Source of the DNA: Parasponia andersonii | Lineage: Eukaryota; Streptophyta; Magnoliopsida; Rosales; Cannabaceae | Assembly: GCA_002914805.1 (NCBI GenBank) | Contig: JXTB01000324.1 | Coordinates: forward strand, 204,692-268,691 | DNA length: 64,000 bases | Reading direction: 5' to 3' | Program-made: the position numbers and the translations under genes | The notes under the pieces: generated by a model | Seen by the model: the letters and a program-made list of their open reading frames with translations, nothing else | Told to the model about the DNA's origin: nothing | Databases searched by the model: none | Shown: positions 22,091 to 34,139 of the stretch, one piece after another | Layout: every line of letters starts with the position of its first letter | Position numbering within the stretch: position 1 is the first letter of the stretch

Positions 22091-24388
22091 TACTGCTACG
22101 AAACAAAAAAAAAAAAAAAAAAGAAAAAGAAAGAGTTCAGGGGGTTGGATGGAAGAACCTGCAGTGACAGGGATGGGACCCAGTCCGAGATGACATGGCG
22201 CGATTGGATTGGAGGGGAGTGGTGACGGTGGTGGTAGCACCGCAGAGTACCGGGATGAAGTCAATTTACATATAAATAGGGTTTTGACTCAGATGGAGAA
22301 GCACTGAAGAAGAGAGAGAGAGAGAGAGAGATCGCTTCCGGTCAGGGACGATGGCGAGTCGGGCATTGAACGCTAATAATATCCTGTTACAAAGACCATG
22401 AGTTCATGTTGATTGGGCGAATGAGTTTTTGCCACGGTGTCAATATTTGGACGGCTTTTGGCGTGGGACGAAACTATTGGTTGGGATGGAAATATATTTA
22501 ATTGAGGAGGTGATAGGTGATTGGAGCTCGAGTTGCTGAAGTTTGCTCAGTCATTCACACGTGGACGGTTTGACGTATCTAACTCTGATGAATATCTGAT
22601 GTCATTTTTACCTCCAAAAGGAAAATGAAAATCTCATCACTTTTTGCAAAAATTGATTCATCAACTGTATAATTACATGCGCAAGATTATTTTTTTCTTC
22701 CTTTTTTTTTTTTTTGTCCTTTTGGAGATATATGTAAGTTTGGATAGGTATATATGATACATATATCGATCACCAGCTAAATCTAACAGGTTTATGAATC
22801 CATTTGTTTAATATTTTTTTCTGACATAATTTTTGTTCATCATGTATGATCCAATAGTTTAAAAAATAAAATCACTACCGATACATCAAAAAAATAAATC
22901 ATACCACATAATTAGCTTGTAATATTATTTTTCTTAAGAAAATTAGGATAAAATATAGCAATAATGTCATCGAAATTCAGTTTGTACTATTCGTAATAGG
23001 GATTCTTTGGTACATATATAATTTGGCTAAATTCCAAATGATTCAATTAGATATAGGTATGGAAAGTGTCATCCAATCTTGTGCGGTGAGATATTTCCAA
23101 TCTAACCAAGGTCCTTTTTGATTGGTTAGATACAATCAATTTAGGCTTTGAAAAATTTTTATGGAACAATTAGTCATTTTCTCATTATTTATGCCCGAAT
23201 TGTCTTTTCATTATTAGAAGACCGTTAATAATTGAAAATTTTAATTCAAAACTCGATGTACGTGATGCATTAGATCCAGCTACAACTCTATTATAACACA
23301 TGGAGCTCATTTCTTATATGGAATTTATGCACTCTTTTGAGACACGACTTTTGAAAATGTTTCCACACCAATGAATAAAAAAAAAAAGTTATTATTTCGT
23401 GCCTCTTTTTTGTTTTTCTGCATTTAAATTTAATTATGTAAAGAAGTTATTCAACCTTTTTAAATTTATTTCATTTATTTAACCATAAGAATCTTAATTT
23501 GTAAATGTCGAATAAAATTAAGAAAAAAAAAATAGTAACAACAACTATTTCTCTGTCTAAAAGACTAAAAGACCATTTGGCCCTTAATCTATTAATGGCA
23601 TTAGTAGCAAGGGAGGGGTAAAGGGGAACTATACTGCCATTTATAGTGCAACTGAGTACAAATTCAAAATGTAAGTATGTATGGGTGGAGGAGAGGTGGT
23701 GAATTCTTCAGACCAATAGCAATAGGCAAGGAAAAATGACTATTTGTTAAGCTTGTACTTTTGACCATTTTTAATTCGAAATCATATTAATAAGGTCATT
23801 TTGGGCTAAATCTTATTGTAAATAAAAATAAAAAGTAGGTCATTTTGAGCCTTTTCGGACTAAATAAAACAAACTAAGAAAATCTATAAACTCTAACATC
23901 AAAAGTAAAAATTTTATTTGGTACTCAAAAGAGTAGAGTCAGTAGTTTGTACTTTATAAGTAGATTAATAATATGTATACATCCAAACAAATTAAATATT
24001 TTTTGAATTTGCAAAATACATGTTGAATGGGTTTTATTGGTTATTTTTTAAAGTATAAAAATGAAATAGATTCAATCCAAATCTGCAGACTGGTTGATAT
24101 GAAAAGTAGAATCAATGCAATATTAGTTTTCAACTTCCCAAATTGACAGCAACTCCAGTCTTTCAAAGCAACTATAGTCTGGTAGTTGTCTGGTAGTTGC
24201 AAGTGTTCAGTAGAGACTAGAAAGAAAATTGATAACGTTGTTTTGAGTTTGGTATACATGTATATCACATTATATATCTCCATCAGTAATCTGAAGAAAA
24301 TAAATTTTTGAAAGCCTAATAATACAAGGATAAGAGTTCAAGGATTGTGGATAATCCAAAGGTAAGTTAGGAGAGTAGAACTTAGATA
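22091..24388. other. EAF 5' region and AT-rich spacer
   Basis: A (GA)n run lies at ~22313-22331. On the plus strand ACATATAAATAGGG (~22268-22281) is a good TATA box pointing away from EAF, followed at 22351-22401 by a 16-codon ATG frame (MASRALNANNILLQRP). This may be a divergent short transcript or the stump of a lost gene. The rest to 24388 is AT-rich with no recognised gene. Confidence 0.45.
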
Positions 24389-24396
24389 CTAACAAT

Positions 24397-25098
24397 TAGG
24401 GGTGTCAATTTGAATACGATTCAAAATATGTATGTTTAATTGACATATTTAAAACGAAATTAACTCCAAATCATATGATTAATTAAATTTTTACCAAATT
24501 TTATCATTAAAATATGAAATAAGCAGTTCATAAAAGTATATATTTTGATGAATATATTATAAATAAATGAAAAGCAATAAATTAATGAGATAATTTATTT
24601 TATTCAAGTAAAGCTAATTTAAAAGGGGTTAATTGTAAAAAAAAAATTTATGGTAAATTTTGACTTTTTTTTTTTGCAGTTTTAATCCTATTTTTGGTTT
24701 GTGCAAAATCATACCCTATATTTGAAATCTCTACATATAAATTTGGCAATTTATGCTAACTGTTTTAAGTTATATACAATAAATTTTAACTGTTTGTTAG
24801 TAAAAATAAGATATCCTCAATACGATTTTTTTATTGTTAATTTGGACACAAAAAGTAGATATTTGTAGAAATTTTAAATGTAAATGTATAACTTTATATA
24901 TACCAAAATACTTAATTAAAATTACAAAATATCATATTTTAATATTTATTTGTATATATATTATTTTATTTTTGCATAGAAATGTTGTGACATATCAATT
25001 TGAATGATATTTTTTAGTAAACAAATAATCTATGAGTCAACATTAAACCCACAAAATATATTTGAGCAATGTGAAATAACACTGAATTACCAACCCTA
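24397..25098. mobile_element. Non-autonomous hAT-type element with 8-bp target duplication
   Basis: The element begins TAGGGGTGTCAATT and ends AATTACCAACCCTA, imperfect inverted ends matching at 11 of 14 positions. It is flanked by perfect 8-bp direct repeats CTAACAAT at 24389-24396 and 25099-25106. An 8-bp duplication and TAGGG(G/T)TG-type ends are the signature of hAT transposons. It is 702 bp, very AT-rich and has no transposase, so it depends on another element. Confidence 0.8.
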
Positions 25099-25106
25099 CT
25101 AACAAT

Positions 25107-25829
25107 ACAATTAAAATAGAGCCATCCTTTTTTTTCTCTCTACATTCCCTTCATTTAAAATTAGTTTATCACTAAAATACCCTTATTTGAAATTTCAAGA
25201 AAGGACAAACATAACATGAAAAAGATATATTGGTAATTTAAATTATTAATAAAAGTTGCTATACCCGAAATATTTTTACCAGAACATTAGAAACTAAAAC
25301 CAAACAAGCAAACGAAGAATCCAAATCCTATATGTCTATATTCCATAGGCAAGAACTGTAACTTTTTTTTTTTCATTCTAATTTGGTTCTCTATTCTACA
25401 ATCATCATATGTTGAACAACTTCATAAAGAATTAGGAAAAAAAAAAGCCTAATCGTTCAATCCTAATTGACAAAGTCTTTATTTTTCATCTTCATTTCCC
25501 TCTTTGATCTGTCTATAATCATTCACCAGAAACTTCAAAAAAAAAAAAAAAAAAAAAAGAAAAGGAGGAGATAATTTAGAATGCACCAAAATGCGTTCAT
25601 GTTTTTTCAATTAAAGTATAAATATCCATTAGTCTTCAAAGAAGAAGAAGAAGACAGAGAAAGAAGAATACAGAGAATGAGGAAGGCCAAATATGGAATT
25701 ATCAAAATTAATGAGTGAAAAAAAAAGTTTCTATTAATATTTAACGAATAACCAATTTTAGAATTAATGAGCATTTAAAAGGTGTGGGAAAACAAATTAT
25801 CACATTTTAAAAATTTCATAAGGGTGAAT
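25107..25829. other. AT-rich spacer, nothing recognised
   Basis: A long A-run (~25537-25560) and a GAAGAA-rich patch (~25639-25680) are present. No gene, RNA or repeat ends were seen. Confidence 0.5.
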
Positions 25830-25834
25830 TTAGA

Positions 25835-26040
25835 ATGGATAATGCTATGTGTACCAAAATTTTTACTAAATTTTTAATACCAACATATGTAATATGTGAG
25901 TTAGTAACATTTAATTAGTAAATATGATTAACTTATTTATGGTAAGTATGAATACACTAATTAAATAATACTAATTTAAATACCATATGTGATGGTATTA
26001 AAAATTTGGTACAAATTTTGATATACCTAATATTATCCAT
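25835..26040. mobile_element. 206-bp MITE with ~48-bp inverted ends and TTAGA duplication
   Basis: The first 48 bases and the reverse complement of the last 48 agree at about 41 positions; both start ATGGATAAT and run to TTTTTAATACCA. Perfect direct repeats TTAGA flank it at 25830-25834 and 26041-26045. There is no coding sequence. Nearly half of the element is in the arms, so a transcript through it would form a long hairpin. The superfamily is not clear from a 5-bp duplication. Confidence 0.85.
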
Positions 26041-26045
26041 TTAGA

Positions 26046-27253
26046 AAATGAGTGAGAAGAGAAAAGAAAAAAACAGAGAGAAAATAAAGTCACTTTTAAA
26101 ATATTTATCTTGGGTTTTAAAAAAGAGAATGAAAAAGATATAACGAAGAATCCAGGTTAAGAATTACTTTTATGGAACCTAAACTAAATAGTAAGGAAAA
26201 TAAATTTTTTTTTGAGTTTTTGTGTTTATTTGCACATAAAGAATTAAATTTCTATGGAATCAACTACAAAAAGTAATGATTAAGACACAAAAAATTTACT
26301 ATGAAAAGTTGCATCAAGGATGTGTAATCTATTTTAATTATTATTTTAATTATAAATAAAATCACACATTTAAAATTTAGTAATCCGAATGAATGCCATC
26401 TAATATAGTGAAAGTTGAAATAGATGTCATCTCATATAGTGCTAAGTTATTAGTGCAAGTTGAAACGAATGCCAGTCTTATTTCAACTATTATTTTAATT
26501 CTAAGTGAAATTATATTATTTAAAATTTAATATTTAGTAGTTGAAATAGATGTTATCTCGTATAGTGTAAGTTTTGTAAGTTTTAGTATAAGTTATTTGT
26601 ATCCCTAACAATACTTCAACTATAAAAATTAGAAAATTGTTCTAAATTAGTATTAAAATATAAATTTGTAACAGATGTAATGATCAATGTTGATAATAAC
26701 TAAAACATAAAATATAATTTGAACAAATTATCAAAATATAAGGTATTGAAATAATAATATTCCTAATTAAAATTTCCTAATTAAAATTCTAAGTGCTAAT
26801 GGACTAATTTATCCTAGTGAAAAAACAATTTAAAAAATAATAATACAGTACATTGTACTTTTTTAATCAACTTATTTTGAATTTTATTTCTTTAAATTTA
26901 CTAATTTACTAAAAGCAAAAAAAGAAGAAGAAGATATTTTAGTAAATCAATTTTTATCATATCGTCTCATCTTATCCTCAAACCGCCACGCGTCACAAAT
27001 GGGAAGGATTATATTACCGTTGGAGAAAACGTCCCGCAAACAAAACGACGTCGTCTAAACCCTTATGTTCAGAATCATCAAGTCGAAACTCCAAAAGTAT
27101 AAGCAATTGAATTAGCTTACATTATATTTCCAAAAAAAAAAAAAAAAAGGCTTAGATTAGAGCTTCAGCTTCGTTTATCAAAAAAAAAAAAATAATAATA
27201 AGTAAGAGCTTCAGCTGCAGCAGAGTTAAGAGGAGGAAGAAGAAGAAGCAGCC
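26046..27253. other. AT-rich spacer and ABCG7 promoter/leader
   Basis: At ~26389-26570 the word GTTGAAATAGATGTCATCTC and near copies recur about three times. Bases ~26575-26980 hold nothing recognised. From 26985 the sequence looks like a promoter: AAAACGACGTCGTCTAAACCC at ~27043-27062 has a GACGTC palindrome next to a telo-box-like AAACCCT. A possible upstream ATG at 27065 opens a 16-codon frame if it is transcribed. Confidence 0.45.
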
Positions 27254-30200
27254 ATGGCGGGTTCTGGCGGGAAAGGAGTGGCCCAGATAGTCGCGGGCTT
27301 CGGGGAAAGTGGGCTCGGCAAGGCTCTGGCCGCCATCGCTGCCGCTTTCCTGCTCCGCCTTTTCTCCGGCCCTGGCCCAGCACTCTTGCCGGAGAATGAC
27401 GCCGACGACGACCACGATGTCGATGAACAAAATGAAGCCGATGGAGCTGAGGCCGGAAAAGTTATTCCGGTTGCAATCCGGTGGCGTAATATCACCTGCT
27501 CGCTCTCCGACAAGTCTTCCAACTCAGTAATTTGCTTAATCTTTATTTTATTTTTTTAAAACTGGTTTTATCTGTTTGGTTGCCGAGAACATGTGGGAAT
27601 TTGATACTTATTTTTGCTTTATTGTTAAACCCTAAGGTGCGATTCTTACTGAAAAACGTTGAAGGAGAAGCGAAACCGGGAAGATTGTTAGCGATTATGG
27701 GGCCGTCGGGGTCAGGAAAGACGACGCTGCTAAACGTACTGGCGGGTCAGCTAACGGCGTCACCGCGGTTGCATTTGTCAGGGTTATTGGAGGTCAATGG
27801 AAGCCCTAGTTCGAAGAAAGCTTATAAGTAAAGCTTTTGTACTGGTTATGGAGTCTGAAATTTCAACACATTTTGGTTCGTGGGTTTCGCTTATATGGCT
27901 TGTTTATTGTGAATTTGAATCTCAGGGTTGCTTATGTGAGACAGGAGGACCTGTTTTTCTCGCAGTTGACAGTGCGGGAAACTTTGTCTTTGGCCGCGGA
28001 GCTTCAGCTTCCGGAGATAGCATCCGTGGAAGCCAGAGATGAGTATGTGAACAATCTGTTGTTCAAAATGGGCTTGGTAAGATTGGTCAATGGCTTGAGT
28101 TATAATGTTGGGTTATTGGAAATGAATGATTTGCCTTTGCTTTGTTCACATGTTTGAGGTTATAAGCTTGTTTTAATGAATTTTATGGTTGGTGCTTTGT
28201 TAATCTTCAAAAGGTCAGTTGTGCTGATTCAATTGTTGGTGATGCTAAAGTACGCGGAATCAGCGGGGGTGAGAAGAAACGGTTGTCTCTGGCGTGTGAA
28301 CTGATTGCAAGCCCATCTGTTGTATTCGCCGATGAGCCGACAACTGGTATGCATACTATTTAAACCGTGTTAATTACTTTTGTCATATTTAATACTCTGA
28401 AATCCATGTCGTTTGCACGAAAAGAGTTCTATAAGTCATGTAGATCACCTCTGTTGTTATAATACAATCATCACCAGGGATAGGTACTATGTAAATATAG
28501 CACAAAAAGGGAAATGGCCATTTTTTTTAATAAAAAAAGGTACATTACAATCAGTTGGAGACTTTCAACAAATTTTTGTTCCTTAGGATCTAAGCTTGTC
28601 AAAAGCTGAAATCTAGTTGATTCTTTTATATAGTTTAACAAGAAAACGTTCTTCCTGGTTCTTTCAGGACTTGATGCCTTCCAGGCAGAGAAAGTAGTGG
28701 AAAACCTCCGACAACTTGCTGAGGATGGACATACTGTTATTTGCTCCATTCATCAGCCTAGAAGTTCGGTGTATAGTAAATTTGACGACATTGTCTTGCT
28801 AACAGAGGGTGCACTTGTTTATGCTGGTCCAGCACGTGATGTACCACTGGCATATTTCTCTAAATTAGGGTTGTCCACTAACCCTTGTTTACCTTATATC
28901 TTTTGTCCCAGTTCTTTTTTGAATCTGCTCGCTGATTTTCAAAATCTTGCTGTTAATAGATATTGATGGGTCTCGTTCTGCTTCAGGTGGCTGAGTCTCG
29001 TTTTTGATATTTTCAATTGAGAACCGTTAATTAACCATGGACATGTCGTCTAACATGAATTACTGCAGAACTCTTTTTCTCTATATAATTGGTTAACTTT
29101 ATGTAAAATATTGTCCTATTATCTTTTGTTCAATGCTTATCACCTCTAATATTCAGTTTATTTTCAGGTTTACCATTGAGCACAAACTTTTGCAACTTTT
29201 TTTGAAGTTTTATATGCTTGCTGTAATCTCATGACTGCTAATCTCTGAATATTTCGACTGATTGAGTTTTGTTTCAACAGATACCGTTGTCCAGATCATG
29301 TGAATCCAGCTGAGTTTTTGGCTGATCTCATATCAGTTGACTACAGTTCTTCTGCAAGTGTCTACTCATCTCAGAAAAGAATAGATGGTCTTGTTGAGTC
29401 CTTTTCACAACAATCTTCAACAGTTCTATATGCAACTCCAATTGCAATAAGAGAGATCTCAAAAGATAGCGTGAAGATCAACAAGAAAAGAATAGTTAAA
29501 AAGAAGGGAGGTTGGTGGAGGCAATTCTGTCTGCTCCTTAAACGTGCGTGGATGCAGGTTAATTTTTTCTTATTATGTTCATATTCAGTATTTATTCTTC
29601 TTAGCATCGAAGGGAAGAAATTGGATATATGTGCTTAGATTGATGATATTTTATCTCATTGTCTCTATTTTCCATGTTAGTTCGCTTTTAGGAATTAGGA
29701 TCGAACAGTTGAGAAGAGCTAAGTTGCATAAAAAGTTACTTCACTTATTTATTGAGTTGTTCTGAAATGAAACTTTAATCCTTTTTTTTTTTTTTTTTTT
29801 CTGATTTTCTCACCAGGCATCCCGTGATGGACCAACAAATAAAGTTAGGGCAAGAATGTCAGTTGCATCCGCTATCATATTTGGCTCAGTTTTTTGGAGA
29901 ATGGGGAGATCTCAGACATCAATTCAAGACAGATTGGGATTGCTTCAGGTGTGAAAATTTGTAATTCCCTTAGAATTGGGAGATCATAGACTTTTCCTTA
30001 CTTTCCTGTAAATTATGTGTTTGGTTTTTTTAGTCCCTGAATCCACACCTCCATGTAGCTCGAAATACTCATAACATTACAAGTCAAATAAATAAATTGT
30101 ACAAATCTGAGAAGTTGTTAAAACACCTGTATATTCAGATGAATGAACGATCTCTTAGATGATTTGAAGTGTAGTTAGTCTCTTTCAGGTTGCTGCAATA

Positions 30201-32455
30201 AACACCGCAATGGCTGCACTCACAAAGACTCTGGGAGTTTTCCCCAAGGAGCGTGCAATAGTGGACAGAGAGCGTGCAAAGGGGTCTTATGCTTTAGGAC
30301 CTTATCTGCTTTCTAAGTTGTTGGCTGAAATTCCCATTGGAGCAGCTTTCCCGTTAATGTTTGGTGCTGTGTTGTACCCCATGGCTCGTCTTCACCCCAC
30401 TTTGTCTAGGTATCCAAGTGTTACTAGCACATTGTCTCATACATATACAGTAGTCCAGTTTCCTTGATTTTCGAATAATGGTGGGAATATACTTGCATTT
30501 GGTGAATAAACTTTAAAATAGTCACGGGTTATCAATTTAACACTCCAAGGAAAAAAAGGGTTCTCCCAAACTTTAATTGATTAGAGTTTAGGTTCTACGG
30601 TATAATATCTAAATCGCTTGCCTTTGCAAGATCCATGAGACGATTTCTGTCCAGTATGACTGAAATGTTGATGAATCGTATACATACAAACCTTGGATTA
30701 TCAACTCCAGCATTTGCTTAATGCTGCAAGAATCATAAATAAGTGAGTTTTTTCAGGTTGAATTGAGGCTTGGATTACCTTTCCTAGACAGCTTATGTTA
30801 TGGTTGACTACTACTTGGTTGTTTCTCTTGTAAACTTCAATCTTTGTGAATTCTGTGAAAGGTGGCCGTTATGATCACAAAATGTGGCTGTACTAATTTG
30901 GAAGTGCTTAATCATTTAGATTTGGGAAGTTCTGCGGCATCGTGACTGTGGAATCTTTTGCTACATCAGCTATGGGTCTTACTGTTGGGGCTATGGTTCC
31001 AACAACTGAAGCAGCAATGGCAGTGGGGCCCTCTCTTATGACTGTTTTTATTGTATTTGGAGGCTACTATGTCAATGCAGAAAATACACCAATCATCTTT
31101 CGATGGATTCCTAGTGTGTCTCTTGTAAGATGGTAAAAATTTTTATATCCTTCCAATAGAGAAAATAACCCTACAGTATTAAAGTGATACACTGGTAGTT
31201 GTTATTTTCTCCCCCTAAAATAACAGCTTGGTTCTTTTCCAATTTTCAGGGCCTTTGAAGGACTTTGCATCAACGAATTTAAAGGTCTTGAGTTTGACCA
31301 TCAACATTCCTATGATGTTCGAACTGGAGAACAGGTACAGTTGAAATATGAATCCTACGTGTTTGAACTTGCAATAATATCGTCTGTCCTCTCTCCATCT
31401 TGATAAAATAGAAGAAAGTACGTATTTTTTTATTTAAACTTGCAATGATATTGTTTTTATTCTCTTGGTCAAAGACAATAGGTGGAAAGGAACATTTGTA
31501 GAATATGGGCATAATTTCTTCAGAATGGTCTATATTCACCTGAGACTTCTTTTTTCCTTCTTAAGACTTTCCATGTGAAACTGACTTTAGCTGTTAGCTC
31601 ACGTGAAGAGAGATTAGAGTCGAAGAAAAAGTAAAGACTGTTAGACTTGAGGATGGTACAGATGCCAAAGATGTCTTTAGAGCAAAATTCAGGGTACAGA
31701 TGCCAAAGATGTCTTTAGAGCAAAATTCAGAATCTTGCTGCTAATTTGTTGAGATGTCATATGGCAAAAGTGTTAACTTCAGATTTTCCACTCAGGGGAA
31801 GTTCTTTATATGAGAGATCATTACATAAAAAGGTTTTTTGTTTGTTGGACTAAGATTTTGTTATATGCCCGATTAGTCTTAACCCCAACCTCTGATTGGT
31901 GGGAAGAATCCATCTACTAGAGATAATGGAGATACAATTGAAAATGACCAAGTTGAATACATTGATGGAAGCTGGCAGCATGTACCTAGGATATCAAACT
32001 GCCTGCATGCCTGTAGTAATGAGATTGTAGAGACTGCGTTTTTATGCAATCCATAGGCTCCAGTGAACAGTATATGGGTGTTGAGATACTTTTTGATAGA
32101 TGACTGTTGAGAAGGAATTTTGTTTCATTTATTAATTTTGCAGGCACTGGAGCAACGCCTCTCTATTGGAGGAAGTCGCATCAGAGACACAATGGTAGCT
32201 CAAAGTAGAATACTTTTATTTTGGTACTCTACCACTTACTGTCTCCTGAAGAAAAACAAGCCCAAATACCAGCAGCTTGATCCCCCACCTTTTGATCAAA
32301 TCCAACCGCAGCAACAACTTGAGCCTTTTTACACAGACCAAGTTGAACAAAACCAGCCAAAAGAATCTCCACCACCAGATCAAGTTGAATCAAAACAGCA
32401 GCTTGAATCACCCGGAATTGAACAAATCCGACCATTTATCCTGGAAGGTTTGTAA
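27254..32455 (+). CDS. ABCG7: ABC transporter G family member 7 (half-size), 11 exons
   Basis: Exons: 27254-27526, 27637-27827, 27926-28076, 28214-28346, 28668-28869, 29281-29557, 29817-29948, 30189-30409, 30920-31132, 31250-31334 and 32144-32455; 2190 nt, 729 residues. The order is ABC domain then membrane domain. Walker [10 protein letters not shown] is at ~113-121, the Q-loop YVRQED has Q161, the signature ISGGE is at ~221-225, Walker [13 protein letters not shown] is at ~241-252 and the H-loop SIHQP has H278. The G-family membrane domain covers ~395-640 ([46 protein letters not shown]). The tail carries Gln/Pro-rich near-repeats and ends IRPFILEGL. Exon by exon it resembles Arabidopsis At2g01320. 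The substrate is not readable; plastid-envelope location is recalled from proteomics. Half-size G transporters act as dimers. The start ATG sits in a strong GCCATGGCG context. Confidence 0.96.
31655..31730 (+). repeat. Perfect 38-bp tandem duplication in ABCG7 intron 10
   Basis: The 38 bases from 31655 (GGTACAGATGCCAAAGATGT...) are repeated without a mismatch from 31693. They lie in the last intron. Perfect identity indicates a recent event. Confidence 0.9.
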
Positions 32456-32546
32456 TTACTTCGGCATTAATAATGTTCTCATCAGAAATACAGCTATTTA
32501 TTGATTTATCTCATACAGGTGCTAAGTAAAAAGGAGATGTCTGTGC

Positions 32547-32582
32547 AATAAAGGAGCCCCCATACTTTTCTGAGCTAATAAA
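32547..32582 (+). terminator. ABCG7 polyadenylation signals
   Basis: Two AATAAA hexamers, at 32547-32552 and 32577-32582, lie 90-130 bases after the ABCG7 stop codon, a normal position for plant near-upstream elements. Confidence 0.55.
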
Positions 32583-32876
32583 GCTTGTTTTATAGAAACT
32601 GATAATGCTTTCATTTTGTGACTGTTGTACATTCAAAACCAGTTTAGGGGTCTCTCCGGGAACATTCTCGTTGTAATTGATGTTATTAACCTAGAAGCCA
32701 ACTTGAGCCTTGTAATGGATGAGGATGTATGGTCATTATATATCTATGCAAGCTATTGCCTGTTTGGTTATTTTTTAAGTGTTTTCAGCGGTTCTTTAAA
32801 GAGCATTCAAATAAGGTTGTATTAAAAAGGTGAAATAAAAGTTGGATAGTGAAATAAAAGTTTTGGGGCCCAACCT

Positions 32877-33540
32877 TTGTCAACGCTTGAATCAGCGACA
32901 TCTTTGTCTCAAATAAGTAAATCTTCTTCGGTAAAACCACTACAAACTTCCTCTATCAATCCATCATCAACATCTCTTCAGCCGGCATTACTTATATCCA
33001 AACAATCTCAGTCAAGTCCATCTCCATCTAAAAATCATCCATTGAGGCACCAAAAGTTTCTACTAAAACCATCTCCACTTCAATCTTCATCCATTCCCTC
33101 TGGCTCAAACACTTCCTCCCGAAAGCTCCCTCCAATTTTTAACTCTTCACTTGACCCATCTCTGTCATCTAATGAGGCACCTTCTTTAAATCAAGTTTGG
33201 AAGATGGAGTGTTAGCACTTGAAAAGATTGATTAAGAGAGTACTGTGACAATTGAGGAACTGAAGATGTGTGCAACTTTAGTTGGACTTCTCTCTTGAGA
33301 ATCGAGGAGTTGATGCCACTGCATAAAGATTTTGACAGTGAATTAGTCTCCAAGAGGAATATTATTAGATGTGTGAAGTTTAATTATACCAACGAATTCT
33401 TCCAAAACAAAATTTGTGCGCTATGTACATGCAAATCATCAGCCTAATTTTACACATATTTTGGTTCCTCTGTACGAGGAACATTAGGGTGTTAAGTTTT
33501 GGGAAGTGAGATTATAGAGACAGTTCAATAGTCTAAGGGG
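32877..33540 (+). other. Ser/Pro-rich coding-like stretch, unrecognised
   Basis: From 32877 to 33215 a plus-strand frame without an ATG start encodes a Ser/Pro-rich segment (SLSQISKSSSVKPLQTSS, SQSSPSPSKNHPLRHQKF) with little low-complexity DNA behind it. The next ~300 bases still have protein-like codon use but no long frame. It may be the remnant of a gene or of a mobile element; I recognise no family. It is too far beyond the ABCG7 polyadenylation signals to be part of that gene. Confidence 0.3.
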
Positions 33541-34139
33541 ACGAGAGGCGTGGGATTCTTTTTTTTTTTTTCATCATAGTGAAAACATGTAGGAACGAAA
33601 AGTAGACGTAATTGTCTCATTGAGAGTGAATTACTATAAATTTGTATATGCTTGCTTATAACTTTTATTTTCTGTTTTATTACTCTCACTAGTAAAGAAT
33701 TACAAATGTTATCCCTCGACACAATATAGTAATATAAACTAAATAAAAAATTACTCTTAGAATTAAAACATGTAAACTAAATTAAACTACTAGATACTGT
33801 CTAATTAGTGGTGATGGTTACTAAACCTACACCATCTGACTAAAGTGTTGTAAAGACCTACATGTGGAAAGTCTCGTCATCCATGTATTTATTTTTGGAT
33901 TAATGTTCAGATTTTCATCAAATTAGGATGACACCCAAAAAAACACCTTGGCTTGTTTGATAACACTTACTTAAAGGGAAATTTAGGCTATACAAGGTAA
34001 AAGCATAAAATAATTAACATAAACAGTTACAGGAAAAAATTAGGCTGTTATATCGTATGTGGCTGGTATCATTAAAAAGCAAAGTTGAAAAAGTGAACAA
34101 ATTATAAAATAAGAGGAAGAAACAAAATCTCAAACACTA
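33541..34139. other. AT-rich spacer, nothing recognised
   Basis: No gene, RNA or repeat termini recognised. Confidence 0.5.

Noticed and set aside
27152-27522. GC-rich minus-strand frames over the ABCG7 start
   Set aside because: Shadows of ABCG7 exon 1, whose family match and splice phase are clear.
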